Source of the DNA: Polytrichum commune
Lineage: Eukaryota; Streptophyta; Polytrichopsida; Polytrichales; Polytrichaceae
Length of the DNA: 64,000 nucleotides
NCBI GenBank assembly: GCA_950295325.1
Contig: OX485807.1
Span: 6,576,501 to 6,640,500, forward strand
Direction: 5' to 3'
The notes under the pieces were generated by a model. That model worked only from the letters and a program-made list of their open reading frames with translations, did not search any database and was not told the origin of the DNA. Every line of letters starts with the position of its first letter. Position 1 is the stretch's first letter. The position numbers and the translations under genes are program-made. Below are positions 1-12,058 of the stretch, piece by piece.

Positions 1-84
1 ATTCTAGTGAATCAAACCCCCACACCCTAAAAGAATGGGAAACTCAATGGCAGCCTCACTTGTGATTGCACAGATGTGGCTAAC

Positions 85-339
85 CTTTTGCAAACTTATC
101 CACCTGCTGCCCGAGAAAACCTGTAAATCTAAAAGCACTTGAGTCTTGAATACCTCTTCTGGTTCGGAGTATGGAACTAGCTGCATTAGCCTTCCACCGG
201 CAAGTTCCCAATTGAGGGGACAAGCCACCACCAAAGGAATGGTCTCTCTGCGTTCTTCCCATTGTAGTTTACAACCTGGGAATTCTGAGTAGACATCTGG
301 CAGAGAATTGAATTCGTAGCTATGTACATAAGAATTAGT
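85..339 (-). CDS. Exon-like open segment of an unrecognised gene (partial)
   Basis: I do not recognise the product. On the minus strand a 255-nt segment (85 codons) begins straight after an AG acceptor at 341-340 and ends at a GT donor at 84-83, phase 0 at both ends, with no stop inside. The predicted peptide looks like globular protein rather than low complexity (it includes CPLNWELAGG and YSEPEEVF). It lies only about 125 bp beyond the stop codon of the MYB gene on the same strand, so an upstream exon would have to lie inside or beyond that gene. It could therefore be a duplicated exon fragment, an alternative 3' exon, or chance. Any following exon lies off the left edge. Confidence 0.35.
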
Positions 340-464
340 CTACAGAACCAGAGACTCTCCTTCATTTCCAGGATGAGTTACACCCAACGGCACAGTAGAC
401 CTCACTCAACTCAACACTACTTCCGCATCAAATCAAAACTTTGGAGTCTGATATCTTGTAACGA

Positions 465-1924
465 TCACACCACACTAATTGCGTTGCTACCAGAGCCAAT
501 ATTGTTTGTGTTGTACGACGAGTTAACATGGAAGGCAGAAGTATACCTTGCCGGCTGGTCTAAAAGCTTCAGAGTAAGTTGAGATGATTCCAGAGACGAC
601 AACCCTAAATTCAATTGCGATGTACTCTTCGATCCATCAACACCCACATTTAATGGCTCTGTTGAAAGCTTGGCAGTTGGCCTCAAAACCTTTGAATCTG
701 TTTTGAGGCCGTTGTATCTTTGTGACGACAATATAGGCCACATAGGAAGGTGGTAGAACGGGACATTGGATCCAGGAACCGGAATCGACATAGGTCTTTG
801 TAGCATAGATCGAGATGCATCCCCACTTCCTGGTTCTGTTGTTTGCTCGGCAGATTCACCTCCTGCTGAATTTGGGACGCCCAAAGGAGCTGGAGGAGGT
901 AATAAATAGGGTCTAACTGGAAGTCCATATGCATTTGGGTTGCTTGCATCATAGTAAACCCCTGATGGGAATATGGCATTGGCTGCCAAGCTAAGCTGGT
1001 GAAGAGGAGCTGCAGCATCAGGTACAGCCTTGGCAGCTGGTTCTTCCAGAATCGGGGTTGGACCCTGAAGACCAACGCACACATCAGCATTGACAGGACA
1101 TACTGCAAAAAGTATATGAGAACACATTTTTATCTCTAACAAACAAGTCTAACACCCTACCAAAAGGAACAATAAGATGGACCACAGGAGAGGAGAAGTA
1201 CCGTTTCAGAGACAATGTCAAAGAGACTTGACCGTCTTTTTCGCTTGTTCATATTGGTTTGTCTTATGAAGTACTTTTGTGCATGACTGGCCACCTGTGT
1301 TGGTGTTCTAGTTTGCACAAAATTCCTAGAGATGCCCCTCCAATCTCCTTTACCAAGCTTCTGAAGTCCAACAAGGAACAATCTGTGTTCGTCCTCTGTC
1401 CATGGCACACCTGGAATTACCAAAACAAATCTCATCCGCATAAGACTATATTGATCGTCGTATAAAAATCTTAAAATAACACTCTCATCCCAATCAACAC
1501 CTAATCATACATTCGCAAAACACTTTTAGACTATATTTTATGGATTAAAATTATAATTATGGACATCAAATAAACTCTCAATGTCCTACATGTGAAGATC
1601 ACAGCTACAGGCAAATAAACACAACAGTCTTAATCAAATTATAAGGCAAATGTCACCTTTTTTTCTTTCCCTGGTGTTGCTGGAAGTCTGTACATGACCA
1701 TCGGAGACATAACCATCGGCGCCGGCTCCAGACTCGGCTCCAGACTGTTCGGGAGGAGTGGTAGGGTTGTTATGGCTCAAGTTCCCCATACTAGCACTCT
1801 TCCTCATCACCCCATCTGTCAGCCTAGCACCAAACAGCCTCACCCCTGAGTCAGCCTGGCAAGTCCTTAATGAATTATGATGACCATGATGACCACAGTG
1901 ATTGCAACATCCGCTTATCATCAT
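465..1924 (-). CDS. MYB-related SHAQKYF transcription factor, KUA1/MYBS3 type, 3 exons
   Basis: A nuclear one-repeat MYB protein of the family that binds TATCCA/I-box-like promoter elements and often represses sugar- or growth-related genes. Exon 1 is 1924-1657, exon 2 is 1410-1202, exon 3 is about 1133 or 1102 to 465. Exon 1 encodes an N-terminal Cys/His zinc knuckle (residues 6-21), an RLFG motif, and the conserved [12 protein letters not shown] block. Exon 2 encodes the MYB repeat (from GVPWTEDEH) with SHAQKYF and a basic RKRRSSLFD motif. Exon 3 carries a Pro-rich region, the LRPTAK...PLNV motif, and two LxLxL EAR-like repression motifs (LNLGL, LTLKL). The exon 1/2 junction is exact (phase 1). 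The exon 2/3 junction is uncertain: the strong acceptor at 1103 gives the wrong frame, while a weaker AG ending at 1134 keeps it. Length is about 370-380 aa, normal for the family. Confidence 0.88.
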
Positions 1925-3400
1925 CTCACTCTAAGACGGTCACCTAGGTGACGAAAACGCTGGCCTCTTATAACACTAACTCATGTCAAACTATAAGGTA
2001 AGCTTCACACAAAGAAGAGAAGAATGCTTAAAACCTACGCAAGACAGAAGAGATACGACAACACCAAGCCGAAAACCGGAATGAACTTAACACATCAACA
2101 AAAAACAGCTCATAAGCACAGCAAAGTGCCACACATCGATAAACGAACGAACACCAGTAATAAGGAAAGTCAAAGTACACACGCTGGCGCCGCTATGAAC
2201 ACTAAGGAAGCTCAACGTGAGAGTGATGTACTGCAACATCGAATACGATGCGAGATGAAACACTCCTCAATGAAACAACACAAACAAACAAATACGAAGA
2301 ACCAAAAAGCAAAACGTACGAACGCAGTTTCAAAAACCGAAAACACTCTTTAGGCTAGCAAAGCTTGAGTTATACAATACAACACAGACAGAACCTTCAA
2401 TCGCAAAACAGCAACATACAAACAACAATCCACACAACGCTTACAGCCTACACCGATGACGGCCGCCAACACACGGCGACAACTACAGCATCTCTTCTTC
2501 TTCTTCTGCCGGTGATCGCAAGCTGCGTTACTTAACCGCCACTCAATGTCCTATTGAGGACTCAATCGGTGGCCGATCGGTGATCGATCGCACTCGCGAT
2601 CGGACACCGACTGCCACAGAGTACCCCAGGGTGCTACAGCAGCCGACCAGAAGCGATCGAGACTCAAAAGATTACAACAGTCGCACCAAAACAATACGAA
2701 CAACACCAACGGCCGTAGGAGGCAAAAACGAAAGGCGATCGGATGTGAGAGATGAAATGGAGCCAAATTGCAGCAAGGAAGAAGTAGAAAAACAAAACAA
2801 AAATTAGAGCAAATGAACGTGGGAGAGCGAGAGAGACAGAGCACCGAATCACTCACAGAGAACACGGTTGTTGTAACGCGCAGCGGTTCACCGTTGCGAA
2901 AAAAAACTTCTTCTCCTGCTGCTTATTCTTCTTAGCGATTGCGAAAAGCTTCTCGGATCGGCTGCAAAAGTTGGTGTGGAGTCTGCGAGACTCAAGAGCC
3001 GCTGGCTATGGCGGATGGCGGGCGGGCGCGCGGGGGAGGGGCCGACGAACTGAAAAACGGAAGTGCCATGGACCGACAGATTTAACGGACGATGGAGATG
3101 GACGGACGGATGGGGAGGAACGGATAGATGACAGGGGAGGCGGGCGGGAGGACGGACGGACAGATGGAGGGAAGAGAAGGTGACCGACAGCTTCCTGTTT
3201 TATTTTCATCCATCCTCTATTTTCATCCTCACGTGGAAGCCCTTTCCTACTTACCCTGCCTGTCTGTCTTTCTGCCTTTCTGTCCCCACCTTGCTTCCAG
3301 TCTTTCTTTCTCTTCCCTGCGTTGACGTAGCCGTAAAGCCTCTTGGCCTCGAGTGGAGGTATAGCCTCGAGGGGAGGTAAGCTCAATTGTTGGCTTTAAC
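1925..3400. promoter_or_regulatory. Upstream region of the MYB gene (promoter/5' leader, inferred)
   Basis: No gene is seen here. Being 5' of the minus-strand MYB gene, it probably holds its leader and promoter. It is compositionally odd: 3090-3175 is very purine-rich on the plus strand with repeated CGGA and GGGAGG words, 3190-3320 is pyrimidine-rich, and a short direct repeat built on GCCTCGAGNGGAGGTA occurs twice at about 3348-3379. No transcription start or TATA box can be assigned confidently. Open frames here are low-complexity Arg/Gly/Asp-rich translations of these tracts. Confidence 0.35.
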
Positions 3401-4670
3401 GTCAATCTACCGGCCCGCCCTATCTATGCACCTTGTCTAGTGCAACAAATATCGTCGTAAAACCCATCCATAAGTCCAATTGGATCATCGTGTTCGACTA
3501 TTCTAGATATTATCTCACGCATGTCACTGCACTCTGTTACTCTATGAATTTAGTTGCCATGATTCACTGCATTTGTCATGCATTTGAAGCACCGTGCATA
3601 CGATTGTGGCAGGCGGTGTGGGTACACAATGTTTTAGATTTCAAAGTTGGTTTCTGGGTATACGTACCTTGAGTTGGCTTTCTCTAAATTGGTAAGTATT
3701 GAGCCTTGAAAGTCTACGAAACCCCCACATGAGTTGTGATTTGCAAGGTCTACGTTAATGGGTCTAATGGAAGCCTACTTCATGGTTAATTTGTCTCAAC
3801 CTAGTACCACTAAACTAATTTAGAGCCTCTTATGGTAACTTTGAGGTCAAGTTTAGTGGCTCCCAATGGGGTGAACTTCAACTCACATGATTGCTGAAGG
3901 TGCATGTGAGAAAACATTTCCAAAGGCTCCCAACATTTTTCACCTTCCAGTAAGGGCCGTTTTGCATATGTAACAAGTGACGCGAGGAAAATGATTTATG
4001 ATTTATTGTGGTCATGGTTGACAGTTTGAAGATCGTGACTAAGAGAAAACCACGTCACAATCTAAAAGCCTTGGTCTCACGTCATAGTGCAAGATGGACT
4101 TAGACTAGGATATATGGTGTTTGATGAAAATAAAAAGAACGTGTAAAAATATGAACAATTAAGAATAAACTCACTTAAGTAAATATGTACATAATTAAGA
4201 GTTGCTATAAATTATTTTTCTCTTATACGGTCACCCTTTATTTTCTATTGAGACATCTTATTTGGGTTCTCTTGCCGCAAAATCCAACCATTGGACATTG
4301 TTCATTTTTGAACATGTAGGATTCCATATCTATCTTTCATTCATTTTATGACACTCTCACTCATGATTGCTTCTAATTTAGACGATTGAGTGTAGAATGA
4401 AGTGAGGGTTGCCACTCGTTTCTCAACCAAATGAGAGAATCTAGAAAGTGGTGATTGTGATCGTAGGTTAATAGTGTAATCCGGCCCTTACATGGCGACT
4501 TCATTCAAAGGTTGCCACAACAAATGTTATTTTCATACACTTCTCACCTGTAAGTAGGATGGTTGTCTTTCACATCCACCCATCAATCAATTGGTTCTTG
4601 ACCCCATTTGGAAACCACCAACTCACGAACTTGTAGAATATATTTCTATATATGCAAGAAATTTCTCCGG
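3400..4670. other. Gene-free interval
   Basis: AT-rich intergenic DNA. I see no coding exon, no RNA gene and no clear terminal repeat in it. Confidence 0.5.
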
Positions 4671-5453
4671 CATAACATTAATCACATGCATGGTTGCAAT
4701 CCAATCCATATTTAGCATTTGACATGGGCCTCCACTGTCTTACGTTCATGTGAAGAAACTTAAGAAACAAGAAGAGACTAATGCCAGTACGAATAATGAA
4801 TAGTGCTAGTATGAATAGTAAGGATATTGTGAATAGTGTCGGTACTTTAGGTGATAGTGATGCTATGAATAACACTAGTATGAACAATGTGTTCATTTGA
4901 ATCGTGCTAGGATGAATAGTGATTCCTATGAATAGTGCCGGGAGTATGACTTGCCCCATGCAAGATCACATCTTCATTCGGCTGGGCTCTGCCCCTCCCA
5001 CGCCTCCTTCACTGCCCGGTCTTCCTGTCCGCACTTGCACGGGAACTCCTCCACGTTGGGAACCAATGTGACAATACCTTGTCAAAATTACAAATATTCA
5101 AGTTCACATCACTTTCATTCTTCCCAGTTTAATTGACGGAGTTTCTTCACATGCCAAAGGAGCTTGATGGATTAACTGACCGGGTATTGTCACATCGGTT
5201 CCCAACGAGGAAGAGTTCGTTCCCACACAGGTGCAGACAGGAAGTCCAAGCAATGAAGGAGGCGTGGGAGGGGCAGGGCCCACCGAATGAAGATGTGATC
5301 TAGCCCACAACGTTTGACTCCACCCGAATTTTCAAGGATCAACCTAAATGTATGAATAATAACTAAATACTTTTACTTTGTTTGGGGGCCTCGATAACAT
5401 AATTGACATACTCCAAGGGCATGGAACTGGCCCACAATGGCTCATATAATGTT
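4671..5453. mobile_element. CATAACATTA-ended repeat, copy 1 (contains a nested MITE)
   Basis: A copy of the same repeat as 6955-7385: shared blocks include AGCATTTGACATG and AGGAGTATAACT/GGGAGTATGACT. It starts CATAACATTA and ends near TATAATGTT, an imperfect terminal inverted repeat. Its body has many copies of a GAATAGTG word. It is interrupted by the 360-bp insert at 4952-5311, which is absent from copy 2. No transposase is encoded. Confidence 0.6.
4952..5311. mobile_element. 360-bp fold-back MITE nested in the repeat, with 8-bp target duplication
   Basis: Inverted arms of about 140 bp (about 4956-5095 and 5176-5305) share the block AGATCACATCTTCATTCGG. The flanks are GTATGACT (4944-4951) and GTTTGACT (5312-5319), an 8-bp target duplication with one mismatch. 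Copy 2 of the host repeat (6955-7385) runs through this point without the insert, giving an empty-site comparison. A related shorter element lies at about 27623-27774. Confidence 0.75.
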
Positions 5454-6954
5454 CCGGACCCATAAGACGGCTTATAAATGGCCCTTAATAACACTTCTCA
5501 CACACTTGGGGACCATAATCAATTTGTCACACTTAACACCGTGGCGACTAATAATAACCCCAACTGAAAGTGCACACTCTTGTAGTATCTAATACTTGCC
5601 TACCCCCAAAATACCTACCTGTCACAGTAACTCGGTAAAATACACACAGAATACAGACAGAGACCTACGGTAAATATTTGAATTTACCCCTAGTCAGTTT
5701 CGCAAATACGACAAAACACCATGTCTGCCTGTTCACCCACGTTCTCAAGTGGGGAACGTGTGGTGGGCCATGGCCAGGCAATGGCACTGGCGGCATGACA
5801 GGCGGATTCCCAATGTCATGGGAGTGGGGACACGAGCAGTCTGCGTGGCCAGCGTGGCAGTATATGTGGCAGACCACACCCACTGCCCTTCTGATGATAG
5901 GCCATCACCCCTCCCCCCCTGACGGGCCATCCATCCCCTCGTTCATCCATCGCATCACATCCATCCATGCATGCCTCTTTCTACTTGTTTATTACCTGGT
6001 GTGGTGAGATGATCTCGGTGATTTAGGGTTTAAATGCACGGCTAGTTAAGAACGACCGAGTCGTGTCAGTGCCAACCACATATTGATGTATATTGTAATA
6101 AATTGATTAGTGGATATGATTCTTCGGTTCGTCATTTCAAATTTCGATTATCAAAACGCAAGCGGGCCTTAAAGGAGCACGTTTAATTTTGCAACCACTT
6201 CATGCAATTAGTGCGAGATGATTAGCAAATCTGTATTGGGCCCAGTAGTCATTTGCTAAGTCATGATTTTTTGGAGGTCTTTTAATAACCCGATTTGTTA
6301 TTCAAAGTGAAGATTCTTGTGCACATTCAAACGTGGTCTTATAGGTTTTTTGTGTTTATGTTGACCATTGAGCTTATAACGGTTAGCATGTTTTCAACAC
6401 GTAAAAGCCGATCTCCTTTTTAAACATAATATATTTTGGATGTCCACTCTTAGATCCGTTCTTAGATGCTACTCAATAATCATGTGCACGTGACTCCTTG
6501 AACAATTTTGACCATTGTAAATTGATTGAAGGATGCCTCTAACAATCAAGGTTGTCAAAATAACTACTTGTTTGTATTTCACTAGTCAATGCACAACTTT
6601 CTGTTTCTTAAGTTAATTCATCCATTTTTGCATGCTTGTAGAGTATTTTGTCGAAATATATACCATAGTCCCATGGTGGTGGGTTAGGCAAATCATTGTC
6701 AAATATTCAATTTATTTTCAAGATTTCATTTCAACAAATAGAATATTCTATTGGATTTTCAGTTATCCTTCACGAATTGAGGTTTTGGGGTGATAAGTTT
6801 TTCAAAGTGTTCACAAATCCATGAATAACATAATGGATGCCAAAGCTACCGTGATAGTACGGTAGTCGTAATCTTGTATCTCCCTTCCGTCTTGTACCCA
6901 TGGGAAGGTAGGAGTTTCCTTAGTCATCTTTCTAGTGACATGGCGCCTCAAAAG
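5454..6954. other. Gene-free interval
   Basis: Intergenic DNA with no exon or RNA gene that I can support. Open frames at 5665-6007 follow a GC-richer patch and have no recognisable domain. Confidence 0.5.
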
Positions 6955-7385
6955 CATAACATTATTCAGCTACATGGATGTGTTCCATTCTATATGTAGC
7001 ATTTGACATGTGCCTCCATGGTTTTATCTTCATGGGAAGAAATTTTGAAAATAAGAAGAAATTGACACCGATATGAATAAATAATAGAGTAAGTTTGAAT
7101 CGTAAGAATGTTGTGAATAGTGTTTGTATTTTCAATGACATTGTCGCTATTAAAAGTATGTTGAATGAACAACATTGGGATGAATAGTGTTTCTTGCTAG
7201 TAGTCATGAGATGAACAACACATCTTGTGCATAGTACTAGGAGTATAACTCCACCCAAATTTCCAAGTTCAACACGAATGTATGAATAGTAAACAAATAG
7301 TCCTAGTTTATCTTGGGGGGACACATAACATAATTTACACATACCAAGGTCGTGGAACCAACCCACATGATTGTATAATGTTATG
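6955..7385. mobile_element. CATAACATTA-ended repeat, copy 2 (empty for the nested MITE)
   Basis: A 431-bp element with terminal inverted repeats: it begins CATAACATTATTCAG and ends TATAATGTTATG. It aligns along its length with 4671-5453 apart from the 360-bp insert found there. The terminal sequence is also shared with the small hairpin elements at 7789 and 23711, suggesting one transposase family mobilised all of them. Confidence 0.65.
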
Positions 7386-7464
7386 AGAACTTTGTCTCTT
7401 TGTCTCTTTAGATATTTATGGATATTGTTTAGGAGGGTCCATTATTGAAAGCACAACACAATCG

Positions 7465-7496
7465 AGGTGAATCTCTCTCTCCCTCTCTCTCTCTCA
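7465..7496. repeat. (CT)n-rich microsatellite
   Basis: Short CT-dinucleotide run with a few interruptions. Confidence 0.7.
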
Positions 7497-7788
7497 GCCA
7501 AATAACCTTCCGCCATATCCTATGGCATGCGTCGGAGTCTAGTAATGCACAAACATGGTTAGTGGAAAAAGCGCTAGCATATCTACCTAACAATATCTAA
7601 GGTAGATGGTGCTAAACCAACACCCACAATATATTCGACAATAAATACATAGTAATTATGAGAACGTCCATCAGCTTAAAAAACAAGGTTCATGTGTTAG
7701 TGTTAAAACATCTACCAACAACACTTGAAACCGTCATAACTTTTGGATAAGAACTCCAATTAGATGTACATTGGTGCATTGGAACCCT

Positions 7789-7899
7789 CATAGCATTATT
7801 CAGATCCATAACAATGTTATTCAATGTGAACGTGGGGAATATTATGCGGAATGTTGTCAGTCCCACAAAACATTGTTAGGAATCTGAATAATGTTATGC
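7789..7899. mobile_element. Small hairpin MITE, copy A
   Basis: About 111 bp; nearly the whole element folds back. The left end reads CATAGCATTATTCAGATCC, and the right end mirrors it (GGAATCTGAATAATGTTATG). It matches copy B at 23711-23855. It has no coding capacity. Confidence 0.75.
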
Positions 7900-8217
7900 A
7901 TGTGTCATTTGTGAACTAGAATAGTTTGAATTTTTGGGGGAGGGAATTGACAATAGTTAATAATTATTTATATGATGATGGGGACTTAGAATTCATCGGA
8001 TTTCATTCGAGGTGGCGAAGAAAGTCAATGAGGGAGCTTCAATGGTGTGGTCAAAATTGGGTCCCGGAGCTGGTGAGCCTCTCAAAAGGCATGACCTGTG
8101 AATAGTATCATCAACCTTTGACCTTGCCTCTTACCCTACAAAGCTGGCCATGTGAAGTGGACCGCTATGTAACTGGAGAAGTTGTGAAGTTAATTAACCT
8201 CCCAGTAGCTCAATAAA

Positions 8218-8438
8218 CGGAGAGAGCCCAACCGCTAAATTACAGACAAACCGGTTGAGTTTGAAGAACAATTGGTGGAAGTTCAAAACTTTGGGAAATG
8301 TTACCCATCAATTTAGAGGAATTTTAAAGGAAACGTACCTCGAATCGATAAAAGACAAACCAAAAGATGCCAACATGTAACCGGTTGGACTTGGAAACAC
8401 TAGGATCTTGACTGATTATGCTCAAAAATCTCCCTGGA
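8218..8438. mobile_element. AACCGGTT-family repeat, single arm
   Basis: About 220 bp. From a GGAGAG-like end it runs through repeated AACCGGTT words to ATGCTCAAAAATCTCCCTGG. It is the same unit as 10411-10613, 18297-18488 and each arm of 13944-14397. It is non-coding. Confidence 0.65.
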
Positions 8439-8450
8439 CCCTACAACAAT

Positions 8451-8963
8451 TTAGGGCCACTTCACACATGAGACTGAGAGCCCATGCCCTGCAGACTTCA
8501 AGCACTCTCATTGGTGGAAAAGATGGAGCCGGTCCAAGTTCGCTTCACACTACGTTTGAGGGACCAATGGAGCATGTGAATGCAAGATGGATGGTGAAGT
8601 CTACATGGGTTCCTACATGGCATCAAATGGATCATGTCTCATGGTCACTTGGACTGTTTTCAAAAACCACCTCTTGGAGGTAGGCCTAATACAAAACCAG
8701 GAGACCACGACACTCCGAACACTCACGACCGTTGGTTTATTATATTTTATCATGTGTGAGGACCCGCATGAATAAAAATTCGTTGCAATAACATTTGATT
8801 GAGGGCCCGGTCACATATGACTTCAAACTACACTCGAGGGTCCGTGACCACACTACATGATGTTGGAGGTGTGTTGGGACGGCCTTTTGGACACTTTTCT
8901 TTTGAACTCTCCCATTTTCATGGTCACGGCTCTTTGGATCGTGTGTGAAGTGGCCCTTGCTCG
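8451..8963. mobile_element. Repeat with GGGCCACTTCACAC terminal inverted repeats
   Basis: Begins GGGCCACTTCACACATGAG and ends GTGTGTGAAGTGGCCC, an inverted terminal repeat of about 14 bp, giving an element of about 513 bp. A truncated copy in inverse orientation is at 13013-13432, and a diverged copy sits in glyoxalase intron 4 (39880-40355). I see no target-site duplication. Open frames inside differ between copies and are not genes. Confidence 0.6.
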
Positions 8964-9099
8964 AGCATTGAATTTTGATCCCACTTGGAGCCCTCGCATT
9001 GATGGGTTCCGGGTGGAGAACCTTTTTGACCCAAAAGCGTGGACTTGGAACGACCGTATATATGTATGTTGGTGGTAAAGTTGGTTGGCTCAAAAGGCC

Positions 9100-10410
9100 T
9101 CTCGGTCCATCAATCACGAGGACGACGCCAAAAGTTTGCAGACCAAAAGTTGTCCCAGTGCAATCTCCAGCAACACCCGACCGTAACTGGACGTATAAAT
9201 GAGATAAAAAGAAAAATGAATTTTCGGCAATTTACTACCAACGTGGTTGAGGGCATGCTCATCTTAAAGCTTGTTGGATGGGTTTCCACCTTAATCGAAT
9301 GTTTAGAATAGTGTTTAAGTAGAGGAATAGTGGGTTAAGGTGCGATCATTTGAGTGTTGTTGTGAGGGTTATCTCCTTGTGTAATAGAGGAAAGTGATCG
9401 ATATATGTTCTACTAGGAAAGGAATGTATGTCTGGGTTGGGACATTACACATGTCGATTAGTGAGTGTGGGAAATTAGTGAAGGTGATACTAAATTTCTC
9501 TATGTTATGAATCACTGCCACCAAAAGGATCCTTTCGGCACTTGGCATGAAACTACCAACACTTGGTATTATTCATGAAAGTATTGGCACTTGACACTAA
9601 TCACTAAAAGTATTGACACTTGGCATTATCACTAACAAGCATGTGACACGCACTAATATCAAGCACACACTGATTTTCTTGAAATATGTAATAAACGAGG
9701 AATTACGGTGCGTAGACGATAGAGTTGTTTTTTAAGGTCACATAGAGGGTGAAACACAAACAAAGATTTATATGTTCACCAACAACTCTATTCTTGTATA
9801 GACTGCCTCTCTCATGGTAGGGCCTAGAAATTGACGCATATTCAAAACTCGTCCTTGATATTCATAGTTCCGTTAACATTTAATTCCAGATTTGTTCGGT
9901 TTCTCTTGGGAATATGTGAATTGAACATGAGAAACTACAAGAAAGCCAAGAGATTGGTGAGCCCGACCTATCTCTATGCCACTCTACGATTGTTGAAACT
10001 CGAGAGTTCCAACTACCGCAAACAAAGACAAAACGCACCTCCGAACAAGGGATGATGGCTCGTGTCCTTTTAAGGACGACTTTGGCGACATAGGAGGGGG
10101 GGAGTATTTAGACCCTCCTTTTGGAGGCACATCCGAACCAACGGAAAGGCCAAAGTGGTACCAATGCATGAGGGAAATCGACGAGTAATGACACGCGACG
10201 TGGCAATGTAAAGGGCCGAGGCAAAAGATATACATTATGTGAGGTAACTTGGAGAGGTAGCACGTGTGGTGCAAACAACATATTCCACACAGATAAGCCT
10301 CAACTGTAGGCTCCGCTTTTGCAGGTGGGTCTCCTCTAGTAGTTGTTGGATGCATCAAATGCATGTAGCCTCGGAAGTGGGAATCGAACAAGTGAAGTTG
10401 CAAGGCACCG
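9100..10410. other. Gene-free interval
   Basis: No exon supported. A short irregular direct repeat of a GTATTGGCACTTGGCA-like word occurs at 9536-9625. Confidence 0.45.
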
Positions 10411-10613
10411 GAGGAGATTTTTGGGCATACTCGGTCGTGTTCTAGTCCAACCATTCACACATGCTGTGATAATTCGCCTTTTCTTATTTAGTTTTAAGTA
10501 TATTCCATATATTCCTCTCAATTTCTCGGTAATTTCCTGAAGTCTTTGAACTTCAGCTGGTCAATTCTCGAATTCAATCCAGTTCATCTGTAACTAGTGG
10601 TCAGTTCTCCCCG
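10411..10613. mobile_element. AACCGGTT-family repeat, diverged arm in opposite orientation
   Basis: Begins GGAGATTTTTGGGCATAC, ends near CAGTTCTCCCC, and shares the central CCTCTCAATTTCTCGGTAAT-type block with 14190-14365. Non-coding and diverged. Confidence 0.55.
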
Positions 10614-12058
10614 TTCATGCACCGGAGAAGTTCTATGCTAAAGGAGCACGTAATGCATGAATGTATCCGGTCTCTAGTTAAGGACCCCAAACCGGTGATG
10701 GATTGGTATTGCTCTCTTCTTCTTTTTAATACCAATTGGGTATGTATAAGGCGTGCGGGTGATATTGGGTTATTCTTCTTGATCGGACACCTATATTGAA
10801 TTGGTGTGTGGTTTGGTGAGGATGAAAGAACAAACACCAGAAGTAGTATGTTTGGGGAGGGTCACGTGTTAAACACACATGTTATAAACACTATAAACAC
10901 ACACACACACACCTTACACCATGAACAAACACCATAAATCACACACACTACATCCTCAAAATGTATCAACCATTCTACACTAGATCGTGAACACAATGAA
11001 GATGATCTATGTATTCAATCAAGGAGTCGACAAACATGCATGTTTGATAACCATAAACCAATCATGGGAGATCCGATTGCCAAAGTTGAGTTTTGTTGAT
11101 GTTTTGTCATAGATTTGCTAATGCAACACAAGTTTTGTTGTGTACATTGAACCCGTAGAAGTCTTGTAAAATTTGGAGAACATGAAAAACAACATGTAAT
11201 TTTCTTTACCATCTTTTGATATATAACATTCAAGCATTTGACACCATTCAAGTTTCTACACTATGCAAGAATCTCCCATGATAAAGTATCCATAGCATTG
11301 TGTTGAAAAGGTCCAATATGATTCAACAACTTATCAAAGACAACTTTCATCTTGTATGGTGTATCTAACTATATGGGTGACACATTCATAAATTTGTTTA
11401 CAAATGATTTCACTTGTCCACATGTCCAAAATCATAAGTTTGTACTGTAAATGTGTACTCTAACATGGTTAGGCAAAGGTGAATGCATGAACAACAAGAA
11501 ATCCTTCTTGATCTTCAAGACTTAATAAAGAGTTTGAGGTTTCACGCACTTGATAACTTATAGCCCACCCACACTTACTATGGTGTAGACCATCAACGAA
11601 CGACTCCTACTAGCAGGGGCCACTTTTAACTGCAATTTGACCAGTGAGAGCCACTGGATGTAACCAATAAAATATTGATAGGTAATTCCAAGAGGGATTG
11701 AACATGGGCCTAACTAACGTGAACACGACATGTGGCAAATTCCTTCCAAAAAAAATGCTTATTGTGTTTCACACAAAGACACCGGTGCTCAATCACTAAG
11801 GTGGTAACTTAAGTGCTTTCGGAAAAAGCATTTCAACCTTCCTTTTCCCTTGATTGCACTTCCTTACAACCAAAACTCAAAGACTCTGTCCTGTCAATGG
11901 ACATTGTCCACGTGTCAAACATCCAAGCAGTCTCCATGGATGACAGGTGTCAGTTACTCAGGCTTTCCCTCCCCATGTCAGCATTAACTAACATGGTTAT
12001 TAAATGTGTGCAATTGAACAAGTCATCCTGCAATGTGACAGGGAGAGTGCCTAGGAAA
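10614..12058. other. Gene-free interval
   Basis: AT-rich intergenic DNA with a short (AC)n run near 10897-10912. No coding exon or RNA gene that I can support. Confidence 0.45.

Noticed and set aside
3006-3386. Arg/Gly-rich protein on either strand
   Set aside because: Frames follow purine and pyrimidine tracts on both strands at once, as simple sequence does.
8408-9311. Overlapping open frames as a gene
   Set aside because: They lie in a dispersed repeat. The copies at 13013 and 39880 do not keep the frames open.
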